NCBI GenBank assembly: GCA_029974855.1
Contig: JARKQO010000436.1
Span: 1 to 11,771, forward strand
DNA from: Eubacteriales bacterium
Lineage (GTDB): Bacteria; Bacillota_A; Clostridia; Christensenellales; Aristaeellaceae
Direction: 5' to 3'
DNA: 11,771 nt
The translations under genes and the position numbers were made by a program. Below, piece after piece: positions 6,427 through 11,771 of this stretch (positions within the stretch are counted from its first letter, which is position 1; the number at the start of each line of letters is the position of its first letter). The notes below the pieces were generated by a model that saw only the letters and a list, made by a program, of their open reading frames with translations, had not been told where the DNA came from and searched no databases.

Positions 6427-7281
6427 ATGGCAGCGGTATTGTTGGATGGAACGCGCATGGCCCAGGAGGTGGAGGAGGGCGTACGGCAACGGGTGGACGC
6501 GCTGAAGGCCCGGGGCTGCACCCCGGGGCTTCTGGTGATTCTGGTGGGAGAGGACCCCGCCAGCCAGGTCTATGTGGGCCACAAGGAAAAGGCCTGCCTG
6601 CGGCTGGGCATCGCCTCCAAGACCCTGCGCATGCCCGGGAACACCACCCAGGAGCAGCTGGAGCAGGCCATTGGGGAGGCCAACCGGGACCCTTCCGTTC
6701 ACGGGATTCTGGTGCAGCTTCCCCTGCCCAAGGGCCTGGATGAAAACCGCGCCTTGGCCCTCATTCTCCCGGAAAAGGACGTGGACGGCTTCCATGTGAT
6801 CAACGCGGGGCGCTTGATGCGGGGCGAGGAAGGGGTGGTGGCCTGTACCCCCAAGGGCGCGCTGCACATGCTGAAAAGCGCGGGCATTCCCCTGGCGGGC
6901 AAGGAAGCGGTGGTGGTGGGCCGCAGCAACATCGTGGGCAAGCCCATGGCCATGCTCCTGTTGCAAGAGAACGCCACGGTGACCCTTTGCCATAGCCGCA
7001 CCGCCGACTTGGCGGCCCATACCAAAAGGGCGGATATTCTGGTGGCTGCCATCGGCAAGCCCAGGTTTATCACCGCCGACATGGTGAAGGAAGGGGCGGC
7101 GGTGGTGGACGTGGGCATGAACCGGGTGGAGGGCAAGCTCTGCGGCGATGTGGACTTTGAAGCGGTGAGCCAAAAGGCCGGATACATCACCCCGGTGCCC
7201 GGGGGCGTGGGGAAGATGACCATCGCCATGCTGATGGACAACACCGTGGCCGCAGCCCAAAAGGCCTTGGACAAGCCATGA
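6427..7281 (+). CDS. folD: Bifunctional methylenetetrahydrofolate dehydrogenase / methenyl-THF cyclohydrolase
   Basis: Interconverts 5,10-methylene-, 5,10-methenyl- and 10-formyl-tetrahydrofolate, supplying one-carbon units for purines and, in many anaerobes, for formate metabolism. It is 284 residues, normal for the family. Catalytic landmarks are present: Tyr49 and Lys53 (YVGHKEK), Gln97 in VQLPLP (96-101) and Asp120 in DVDGFH, equivalent to Lys54, Gln98 and Asp121 of the E. coli enzyme. The Rossmann domain has GRSNIVGKP (165-173), CHSRT (188-192) and PVPGGVGKMT (256-265). The usual PCTP is ACTP (139-142), a mild change. ATG 6427 follows AGGAGG at 6415-6420. The stop overlaps the xseA start as ATGA. 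Confidence 0.98.
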   Translation: MAAVLLDGTRMAQEVEEGVRQRVDALKARGCTPGLLVILVGEDPASQVYVGHKEKACLRLGIASKTLRMPGNTTQEQLEQAIGEANRDPSVHGILVQLPLPKGLDENRALALILPEKDVDGFHVINAGRLMRGEEGVVACTPKGALHMLKSAGIPLAGKEAVVVGRSNIVGKPMAMLLLQENATVTLCHSRTADLAAHTKRADILVAAIGKPRFITADMVKEGAAVVDVGMNRVEGKLCGDVDFEAVSQKAGYITPVPGGVGKMTIAMLMDNTVAAAQKALDKP

Positions 7282-8507
7282 GCCGCGCCGCCTTGACCCT
7301 CACCGTGGCCCAGCTGAACGAATACGTGCGCAGGAGCCTGGCCGCCGACCCCATGCTCCAGGGCATCTGCCTGCGGGGGGAGATCAGCAACCTGAAGCGC
7401 CATGTGTCGGGCCATTGGTATTTCACCTTAAAGGACAGCCAGAGCGCCATCTCCTGCGCCATGTTCCGCCAGACGGCTATGACGGTGCCCTTTGCGCCCA
7501 TGGATGGGCAGCAGGTGCGGCTCTTTGGCAGCGTAGGGCTGTATGCCAAGACGGGCCAGTACCAGTTTTACGCCGACGCCATGGAGCAGGACGGCGTGGG
7601 CGAGATGTACGCCCGCTATGAGCGGCTGAAGCAGAAGCTCTCCCAGGAGGGGCTCTTTGATCCCTCTTTGAAGAAGCCTTTGCCCTTGATGCCCCGGGGC
7701 GTGGGCATCGTCACCAGCAAAACCGGCGCGGTGATCCATGACATCGCCCGGGTGGCCTGGCGCAGGAACCCCGGCATGCCGCTGTTTCTATGCCCGGTGC
7801 AAGTCCAGGGGGAAGGAGCCGCCCAGGAGATCGTTCAGGGCCTGCGGGCCATGGACCGGCTTGCTCAGGTGGACGTGATCATTTTGGGCCGGGGCGGCGG
7901 CAGCATGGAGGACTTGTGGGCCTTCAACGAGGAGGCCGTGGCCCGGGCCATCTTCGCCTGTGAAAAACCCGTGATCAGCGCCGTGGGCCACGAAACGGAC
8001 GTGACCATCGCGGATTTTGTGGCGGACTTGCGGGCTCCCACTCCCTCCGCCGCGGCGGAAATGGCGGTACAGCCCAGGGAAGGGCTCCTGGAGGCCATTG
8101 CTCAATGTGCCCAAAGGCTGGAGCGGGCCTGCCGGTTTGGGATCACGGAGCGGGAAATGGCCCTCTCCGCTTTGGGGCAGCGCATGGGAGAGGCCAGCCC
8201 CGAGCGGCAACGGCAGCTCATGGCCTCCCGGGTGGAGCAGCTATTTCACCGGCTGGAAACCGCCGCTCAGGGCATGCTGATGCAGAGGGAACACGCCTTG
8301 GCCCAAAGCGAGACCAAGCTGCGGGCCGCCGGGCCCGCAGCCACCATCGCCCGGGGCTATGCCTTGGTGCTCAAGGGGGATGAGCTGCTCCAAAGCGTGG
8401 AGGACGCTCCCAGGAGCACGGGGATCCGGGTGGTCATGCGGGATGGGGAGCTCAGGGCTACGGTAGACCAGGCGCGAAAGGAGCAAGGGCTATGGCAGGG
8501 AAGGTAA
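7278..8507 (+). CDS. xseA: Exodeoxyribonuclease VII large subunit
   Basis: Catalytic subunit of exonuclease VII, a metal-independent nuclease that degrades single-stranded DNA from both ends. The 409-residue protein has an N-terminal OB-fold (~5-105: LTVAQLNEYV, LRGEISNLK, GHWYFTLKD), the catalytic domain with GVGIVTSKTGAVIHDI (141-156), GRGGGSMEDLWAFN (204-217) and GHETDVTIADFVAD...APTPSAAAE (237-261), then a long helical coiled-coil region and a short C-terminal domain (ARGYALVLKGD). ATG 7278 forms an ATGA overlap with folD, and I see no strong ribosome binding site before it, so translation probably depends on coupling. Its end overlaps xseB by 16 nt, as expected for subunits made together. 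Confidence 0.98.
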   Translation: MSRAALTLTVAQLNEYVRRSLAADPMLQGICLRGEISNLKRHVSGHWYFTLKDSQSAISCAMFRQTAMTVPFAPMDGQQVRLFGSVGLYAKTGQYQFYADAMEQDGVGEMYARYERLKQKLSQEGLFDPSLKKPLPLMPRGVGIVTSKTGAVIHDIARVAWRRNPGMPLFLCPVQVQGEGAAQEIVQGLRAMDRLAQVDVIILGRGGGSMEDLWAFNEEAVARAIFACEKPVISAVGHETDVTIADFVADLRAPTPSAAAEMAVQPREGLLEAIAQCAQRLERACRFGITEREMALSALGQRMGEASPERQRQLMASRVEQLFHRLETAAQGMLMQREHALAQSETKLRAAGPAATIARGYALVLKGDELLQSVEDAPRSTGIRVVMRDGELRATVDQARKEQGLWQGR

Positions 8508-8794
8508 GCAAGGCAAAGAAGGAAGCCGTTTCCTTTGAGGAGCGGCTGGAGCAATTGGAGGGCCTGGCCCAGAAGATGGAGCAGGGGAATTTGCCCCTCC
8601 ATGAGCTGCTGCAAAGCTACGAGGAGGGCATGAAGCTCTCCGCCGGCCTCCAGGCGGAGTTGGCCCAGGCCAAGGCCCGGATGATGGAGATCAAGCAAAA
8701 CGGCGGGGCGGATCAGCAACCCATCCCCTCCCAGGTGGCCCGGCAGGCTTCGCTGCTGGACGAGCTGGAGCCGGATGGGCTGGAAAAGGAGTAA
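8492..8794 (+). CDS. xseB: Exodeoxyribonuclease VII small subunit
   Basis: Several copies of this small helical subunit bind the XseA coiled coils. The 100-residue protein has the family core SFEERLEQLEGLAQKMEQGN followed by LPLHELLQSYEEGMKL (about residues 14-49) and a helix ending in ARMMEIKQNGG. The last ~25 residues are a polar extension (SQVARQASLLDELEPDG) beyond the usual 75-80 residue core. ATG 8492 lies inside the 3' end of xseA, with AAAGGAG at 8477-8483 placed 8 nt upstream. The ribosome binding site of the prenyl synthase gene overlaps the end of xseB. Confidence 0.96.
   Translation: MAGKVSKAKKEAVSFEERLEQLEGLAQKMEQGNLPLHELLQSYEEGMKLSAGLQAELAQAKARMMEIKQNGGADQQPIPSQVARQASLLDELEPDGLEKE
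8784..8791 (+). promoter_or_regulatory. Ribosome binding site fixing the prenyl synthase start at 8799
   Basis: AAAAGGAG lies 7 nt before ATG 8799, whereas the in-frame ATG at 8775 has no purine-rich site and would place the start well inside xseB. This decides the start. Confidence 0.8.
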
Positions 8795-8798
8795 GGGC

Positions 8799-9734
8799 AT
8801 GGAGCAATACGCGCAGTATCAGCGGGCGGTGGAGGAGGCCCTGGCCGCCCTTCCCCTGTTGGCAGGGGAAAAACCCTCCGCAAGCCCTGTGACCGAGGCT
8901 TCCCCAGCGCCGCCCCCGGAGGGGGAGGTGCCCCAGCCCCTGCGCAGCGCCATGGCCTACAGCCTGCTGCTGCCGGGCAAGCGCCTGCGGCCCGTGCTGC
9001 TGCTGGCTTCCTACGCCTTGCTCCGGGAGGATTGGCAGCAGGCCTTGCCCTTTGCCTGCGCCTTGGAGATGATCCACACCTATTCCTTGATCCACGACGA
9101 TCTGCCCGCTATGGACGACGACGACTTTCGCCGGGGCAAGCCCACCAACCACCGGGTATTTGGGGAGAACATGGCCATTCTGGCCGGGGACGGGCTGCTG
9201 AACATGGCCTATGAAACCATGCTTTCCGCGCCCCTGTGCGGGGAAAGGCCGGTACAGGCCCTGGCCGCCATGGGGGTTATTGCCCAAAGGGCCGGGGTGC
9301 GGGGCATGATCGCGGGCCAGACCCTGGATGTGAAGCTGGAAGGGGCCCAGCCCGAGGCCCGGCTGGTGGGGTACATCCACAAGCACAAGACGGCGGACTT
9401 GATCACCGCCCCGGTCCTGGCGGGCCTGCTGCTGGCCGGGGCGGGGCAGGAGCAACTGGCGGCAGGGCAGACATATGGAGAAAACCTGGGCCTGGCCTTT
9501 CAGATGGTGGACGACCTGCTGGACATCCTGGGGGACGCCCAGGCCATGGGCAAGCAAACCGGGATGGACGCCGCCCGGGGCAAAATGACCTGGCCCGCCG
9601 TCTTTGGGGCGGAGCAAACCCGCCTGGACGCGGAGCATGCCATCGGCAGGGCGGAGGCGGCCTTGGCCCTCTTCGGCCCCTCCGGGGAATTCCTCCGGAC
9701 TTTAGCCCGGGAAACGCTTGTGCGGGTGAAATAA
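8799..9734 (+). CDS. ispA: Polyprenyl (probably farnesyl) diphosphate synthase
   Basis: Condenses isopentenyl diphosphate with allylic diphosphates to make the farnesyl (C15) precursor of undecaprenyl phosphate and other isoprenoids. The 311-residue protein has GKRLRP (60-65), the first Asp-rich motif DDLPAMD in the bacterial form (100-106), the second DDLLD (238-242), and KHKTADLI (195-202). The residue five before the first Asp motif is Tyr in HTYSLIHDD, as in E. coli IspA (HAYSLIHDD), favouring a C15 product over C20, by inference. An unusual Pro/Ala/Glu-rich stretch (about 24-47) precedes GKRLRP and is about a dozen residues longer than in E. coli. ATG 8799 is chosen on ribosome binding site spacing. 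In B. subtilis dxs follows ispA; here it does not. Confidence 0.95.
   Translation: MEQYAQYQRAVEEALAALPLLAGEKPSASPVTEASPAPPPEGEVPQPLRSAMAYSLLLPGKRLRPVLLLASYALLREDWQQALPFACALEMIHTYSLIHDDLPAMDDDDFRRGKPTNHRVFGENMAILAGDGLLNMAYETMLSAPLCGERPVQALAAMGVIAQRAGVRGMIAGQTLDVKLEGAQPEARLVGYIHKHKTADLITAPVLAGLLLAGAGQEQLAAGQTYGENLGLAFQMVDDLLDILGDAQAMGKQTGMDAARGKMTWPAVFGAEQTRLDAEHAIGRAEAALALFGPSGEFLRTLARETLVRVK
8851..8870 (+). other. Perfect inverted repeat inside the 5' coding region of the prenyl synthase gene
   Basis: TTCCCCTG (8851-8858) and CAGGGGAA (8863-8870) form an 8-bp stem around TTGG, about 52 nt into the gene and immediately before its Pro-rich insertion. An A-run follows on the plus strand, so it is not an intrinsic terminator in this direction. 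Confidence 0.45.
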
Positions 9735-9746
9735 GTATTGTATCAT
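9718..9746 (+). promoter_or_regulatory. Possible weak promoter before the divergent PAP2 gene
   Basis: TTGTGC (9718-9723) and TATCAT (9741-9746) are 17 bp apart; the -10 matches 5 of 6 consensus bases but the -35 only 3 of 6. It lies over the last codons of the prenyl synthase gene and a short AT-rich gap, and would start transcription about 30 nt before TTG 9782. Read-through from upstream is an equal alternative. Confidence 0.3.
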
Positions 9747-9770
9747 AGACCCTTGGGATGATATGGGGAA

Positions 9771-9777
9771 GAGGTGA
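9771..9777 (+). promoter_or_regulatory. Ribosome binding site supporting a TTG start at 9782
   Basis: GAGGTGA is complementary to the 16S rRNA 3' end, and its GAGG core is 7 nt before TTG 9782. The upstream in-frame ATG at 9758 has no comparable site. Confidence 0.7.
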
Positions 9778-9781
9778 GCCC

Positions 9782-10249
9782 TTGACCGCGCATTCGTTTT
9801 GGGATATATTTCGGAATGAAGTTCTTTTATGCGCCCTGCTGGCGTGGCTGGTGGCCCAAACGCTGAAGGTGCTGCTGTATGGGGCGCTGGAGCGCAAGTG
9901 GGATTTTCGGCGCTTCTGGGGCTCCGGCGGCATGCCCAGCTCCCATTCCAGCCTGGTGATGGCCCTGGCGATGATGGTGGGCCTTCTGGAGGGCTTTGGA
10001 ACGGCTGCCTTTGCCATCTGCGCGGTGCTGGCCATGGTCGTCATGCACGACGCGGCGGGGGTGCGCCGGGCCACGGGCAACCAGGCTACCGTCATCAACC
10101 AGATCCTCCGGGATGTGCTGATCAACGGGAAGCCCATTTCCGACGAGGAGCTCAAGGAGCTGATCGGCCATACCCCCCTGGAGGTCTTGGGAGGCGCGAT
10201 TTTGGGGGTTTTGGTTTCCTTGGGGTATTGGGGCCTTTGGATGCCTTAG
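9782..10249 (+). CDS. Divergent PAP2 family membrane protein (DUF212, YuiD-like)
   Basis: Integral membrane protein of the divergent PAP2/acid phosphatase-related family. From TTG 9782 it has 155 residues: a hydrophobic helix (~14-33, LLCALLAWLVAQTLKVLL), the family motif SGGMPSSHSS (48-57), two helices (~57-90, ending VVMHDAAGVRRATG at 84-98), and a C-terminal GHTPLEVLGGAILGV (129-143) with a last membrane segment. The Ser-His and His-Asp pairs resemble the PAP2 phosphatase motifs, so a lipid-phosphate substrate is plausible, but I know of no established activity for this subfamily. An in-frame ATG at 9758 would add 8 residues but lacks a ribosome binding site. It follows the prenyl synthase gene by 47 nt; a role on prenyl phosphates is only an inference from that. 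Confidence 0.9.
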   Translation: MTAHSFWDIFRNEVLLCALLAWLVAQTLKVLLYGALERKWDFRRFWGSGGMPSSHSSLVMALAMMVGLLEGFGTAAFAICAVLAMVVMHDAAGVRRATGNQATVINQILRDVLINGKPISDEELKELIGHTPLEVLGGAILGVLVSLGYWGLWMP

Positions 10250-10272
10250 GCGGGCGTACGCAAAGCGGCGGA

Positions 10273-10289
10273 CGGGATGGGATATCCCG
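10273..10289 (+). other. Hairpin or palindrome in the gap before the two-TM protein
   Basis: CGGGAT (10273-10278) can pair with ATCCCG (10284-10289) around a 5-nt loop; the overlapping GGGATATCCC (10279-10288) is also a perfect 10-bp palindrome. No T-run follows. It lies 13 nt before the AAGGAGG ribosome binding site and could be a protein site, a leader hairpin or chance. Confidence 0.3.
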
Positions 10290-10301
10290 CAGGACAAAAG
10301 C

Positions 10302-10308
10302 AAGGAGG
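10302..10308 (+). promoter_or_regulatory. Ribosome binding site fixing the start at 10316
   Basis: AAGGAGG lies 7 nt before ATG 10316. The longer reading from ATG 10277 would put this strong site inside the gene, so the shorter start is preferred. Confidence 0.75.
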
Positions 10309-10315
10309 CACGAAT

Positions 10316-10852
10316 ATGGCCATGGATCATTTTATGGAGGAAGTCGTTGTCAGCAAGAGCAGGGGGCTGCGGGACGCGGCGTACTATTTGGCCACCACGA
10401 TGATGGTGATCACGGGTGCCATCGGCCTGATGATGGTTTCCAACCTGCTGATGGGCTTTAGCATCCCCGGGCTTGTGATGACCCTGATTTTCCTGGGCTG
10501 CGCGGCGCTGCTGTTTTTGCGCAAGGACCGGCTCCGCACCGAGTACGAATACACCTTTACCAACGGCGAGCTGGATTTTGCCCAGGTGTTCAACAACCAA
10601 AAGCGCAAGAGCCTGGGCACCATGCGGGTGAAGAACGTGGAGGCCTTTGGGCCGGTGGACAGCGAGGGGTTCCGCAAGCTCATCAACATGCCTGGGCTGA
10701 AGCGCAAAAACTGGTTTTTGAACCGGGGCGCGGATTTGTATTATTTTTATTATCAAAAGGACGCCAATAAAAACATGATCGTCCTGGAACCCTCCGCCGA
10801 GCTGGTGGATATGGTCAAAAAGTATCTGCCCCACGGCGCGTACCGGGCCTAG
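10316..10852 (+). CDS. Uncharacterised protein: two membrane segments plus PH-like cytosolic domain
   Basis: 178 residues from ATG 10316. A short charged N-terminus (DHFMEEVVVSKSRGLRD) precedes two hydrophobic segments at about 23-45 and 49-68, followed by a basic stop (RKDRLR). The cytosolic part starts with EYEYTFTNGELDFAQVFNN (77-95), a strand-turn-strand typical of small bacterial PH-like domains, continues through MRVKNVEAFGPV and YYFYYQKD, and ends with VLEPSAELVDMVKKYLP (156-172), like the closing helix of such domains. I recognise the pattern from clostridial hypothetical proteins, possibly labelled DUF6106, but cannot verify that label. No catalytic motif is visible. It lies between the divergent PAP2 and cysteine desulfurase genes, 9 nt before the latter; a membrane-surface adaptor or sensor is the most I would infer. 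Confidence 0.85.
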   Translation: MAMDHFMEEVVVSKSRGLRDAAYYLATTMMVITGAIGLMMVSNLLMGFSIPGLVMTLIFLGCAALLFLRKDRLRTEYEYTFTNGELDFAQVFNNQKRKSLGTMRVKNVEAFGPVDSEGFRKLINMPGLKRKNWFLNRGADLYYFYYQKDANKNMIVLEPSAELVDMVKKYLPHGAYRA

Positions 10853-10861
10853 GAGCAAAGC

Positions 10862-11771
10862 ATGCTGGTATATCTTGATAATGCCGCCACCACCCGGCCT
10901 TTTGACGAGGTGGTTTCCGCCACGGTGACTTCTATGCTGGACTGCTATTGGAACCCCTCCGCGCTGTATGCCCCAGCAATGAACGCGGAGCGGGAGCTTC
11001 GGCTTGCCCGGCAGGCGGTGGCCGAGAGCGTGGGCGCTTCCGAGAAGGAGGTTCTGTTCACCTCCGGGGGAACGGAAAGCGATAACCTGGCCATTATCGG
11101 GGCCATGATCGGGCAGCGCCGGGACGGGGTGATCCTCTACAGCGCGGCGGAGCATTCCGCCGTAAAAAACGCCTGCCTGGAAGCGGCAGCCTTGCATGGA
11201 CAGGTAGCCAGGGAAATTCCCCTGACCACAGACTGCTCTTTGGATCTGACGGCCCTGGAGGGCATGCTGGACCCCAGGGTGCGGCTGATCTGCGTGATGC
11301 AGGTCAGCAACGAAACGGGGGTCATCATGCCCTTGCACAAGGTGGTCCGGCTCAGGGACCGGCTGGCGCCCCAGGCCGCCATCCATGTGGATGGGGTGCA
11401 GGGGTATTTGCGGGTACCCTTTTCCATGGCGGAGCTGGCGGTGCAGTCCTACGCCATCAGCGGTCATAAGGTGCACGGTCCCCGGGGCGTGGGGGCCCTG
11501 GTGGTGCGGGACGGCCACAGGCTCCGCCCTTTGCTGGTAGGCGGCGGACAGCAGGGGAACCTGCGCAGCGGCACGCAGAATACCCCTGGAATCGCGGGGC
11601 TCAGGGAGGCCGTTCAGCGCTATCCCCACGAGGCCTTCGGCTCCTCCCACATGAAGATGCTCAAGCAGACGCTGCTCTCGGGGCTGTCCGAGGCCCTGGT
11701 GGAGTACCAGGTTCTGGGAAAGCCCCCGGAGGACGAGGAAAGCGCGGGCCATATCCTGGCCGTTTCCTTTC
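10862..11771 (+). CDS. Cysteine desulfurase, NifS/IscS-like (3' end outside window)
   Basis: PLP enzyme that removes sulfur from cysteine and passes it as a persulfide to Fe-S or tRNA thiolation pathways. 303 residues are visible: YLDNAATT (4-11), SGGTESDNLAI (68-78), the PLP-stacking His98 in AEHSAV, VSNETGV (148-154), HVDGVQ with Asp177 and Gln180, Lys203 in SGHKVHGPRGVGAL as the Schiff-base lysine, and RSGTQN (235-240). The reading stays open to the last base and stops before the loop carrying the catalytic cysteine, so class I or II cannot be told. Two positions usually Glu (GGGQE and RxGTE) are Gln here (GGGQQ and RSGTQ). ATG 10862 follows AGGAG at 10851-10855. In Clostridia such a gene is often followed by thiI, which would make it a tRNA-thiolation enzyme; that lies outside the window. 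Confidence 0.95.
   Translation, partial: MLVYLDNAATTRPFDEVVSATVTSMLDCYWNPSALYAPAMNAERELRLARQAVAESVGASEKEVLFTSGGTESDNLAIIGAMIGQRRDGVILYSAAEHSAVKNACLEAAALHGQVAREIPLTTDCSLDLTALEGMLDPRVRLICVMQVSNETGVIMPLHKVVRLRDRLAPQAAIHVDGVQGYLRVPFSMAELAVQSYAISGHKVHGPRGVGALVVRDGHRLRPLLVGGGQQGNLRSGTQNTPGIAGLREAVQRYPHEAFGSSHMKMLKQTLLSGLSEALVEYQVLGKPPEDEESAGHILAVSF

Noticed and set aside
6354..6743. 129-codon frame starting in the gap before folD
   Set aside because: Most of it is an out-of-frame reading of folD, Gly/Arg-rich, with no good ribosome binding site.
8851..8870. 8-bp stem as a possible terminator
   Set aside because: It is inside a coding region and followed by A rather than T on the plus strand; kept only as an inverted repeat.
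9758..9781. ATG 9758 as the start of the divergent PAP2 protein
   Set aside because: No Shine-Dalgarno sequence precedes it, while TTG 9782 has a well-placed GAGGTGA.
9827..11752. 641-codon open frame on the minus strand opposite the divergent PAP2, two-TM and desulfurase genes
   Set aside because: It spans three clear plus-strand genes and their gaps and has low-complexity His/Gln/Gly-rich composition, typical of a shadow frame.

Overview
This window reads as a GC-rich (roughly 60 % by eye) chromosomal segment of a Clostridia-type Firmicute, probably an anaerobic gut lineage. The evidence is the gene content and order: hisS-aspS, an Asp23/Gls24-AmaP-DUF2273 set, nusB, folD, xseA-xseB, a bacterial-type prenyl synthase, a divergent PAP2 protein and a NifS-like cysteine desulfurase, nearly all preceded by strong AGGAGG-type ribosome binding sites. 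All fourteen genes are on the plus strand. I see no tRNA, rRNA, CRISPR array, insertion sequence, phage gene or other sign of recent transfer, and no intrinsic terminator.

Region 1 (1-2904) is translation: the 3' part of hisS (cut by the left edge) and a complete aspS, 3 bases apart. A good sigma-A promoter (-35 TTGTCA, 17-bp spacer, TATACT with an extended-10 TG) follows at 2921-2949, with a leader of about 65 nt that contains a small hairpin.

Region 2 (3022-4909) is a cell-envelope module: a Gls24/Asp23 protein, its membrane anchor AmaP, and a small DUF2273-like membrane protein. Both larger proteins carry long Pro/Glu/Ala-rich tails, and AmaP's soluble domain looks distantly related to the Gls24 domain.

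Region 3 (4932-9734) is a housekeeping run: nusB, a divergent TsaD-like (peptidase M22/Kae1 fold) paralogue, folD, xseA, xseB and an ispA-type prenyl diphosphate synthase. Genes are packed tightly and several overlap (ATGA at folD/xseA, 16 nt at xseA/xseB). From memory, Bacillus subtilis has yqhY (Asp23 family)-nusB-folD-xseA-xseB-ispA; this window is that cluster with hisS-aspS upstream instead of accBC, amaP and the DUF2273 gene added, and the TsaD-like gene inserted between nusB and folD.

Region 4 (9782-11771) holds a divergent PAP2 membrane protein (probable TTG start), an uncharacterised protein with two membrane segments and a likely PH-like cytosolic domain, and a cysteine desulfurase cut off by the right edge before its catalytic cysteine.

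Most of the window is conserved core genome, and I do not see a clear new system. The best leads are the TsaD-like paralogue with altered catalytic motifs, the tailed Gls24/AmaP pair, and the two-TM plus PH-like protein.
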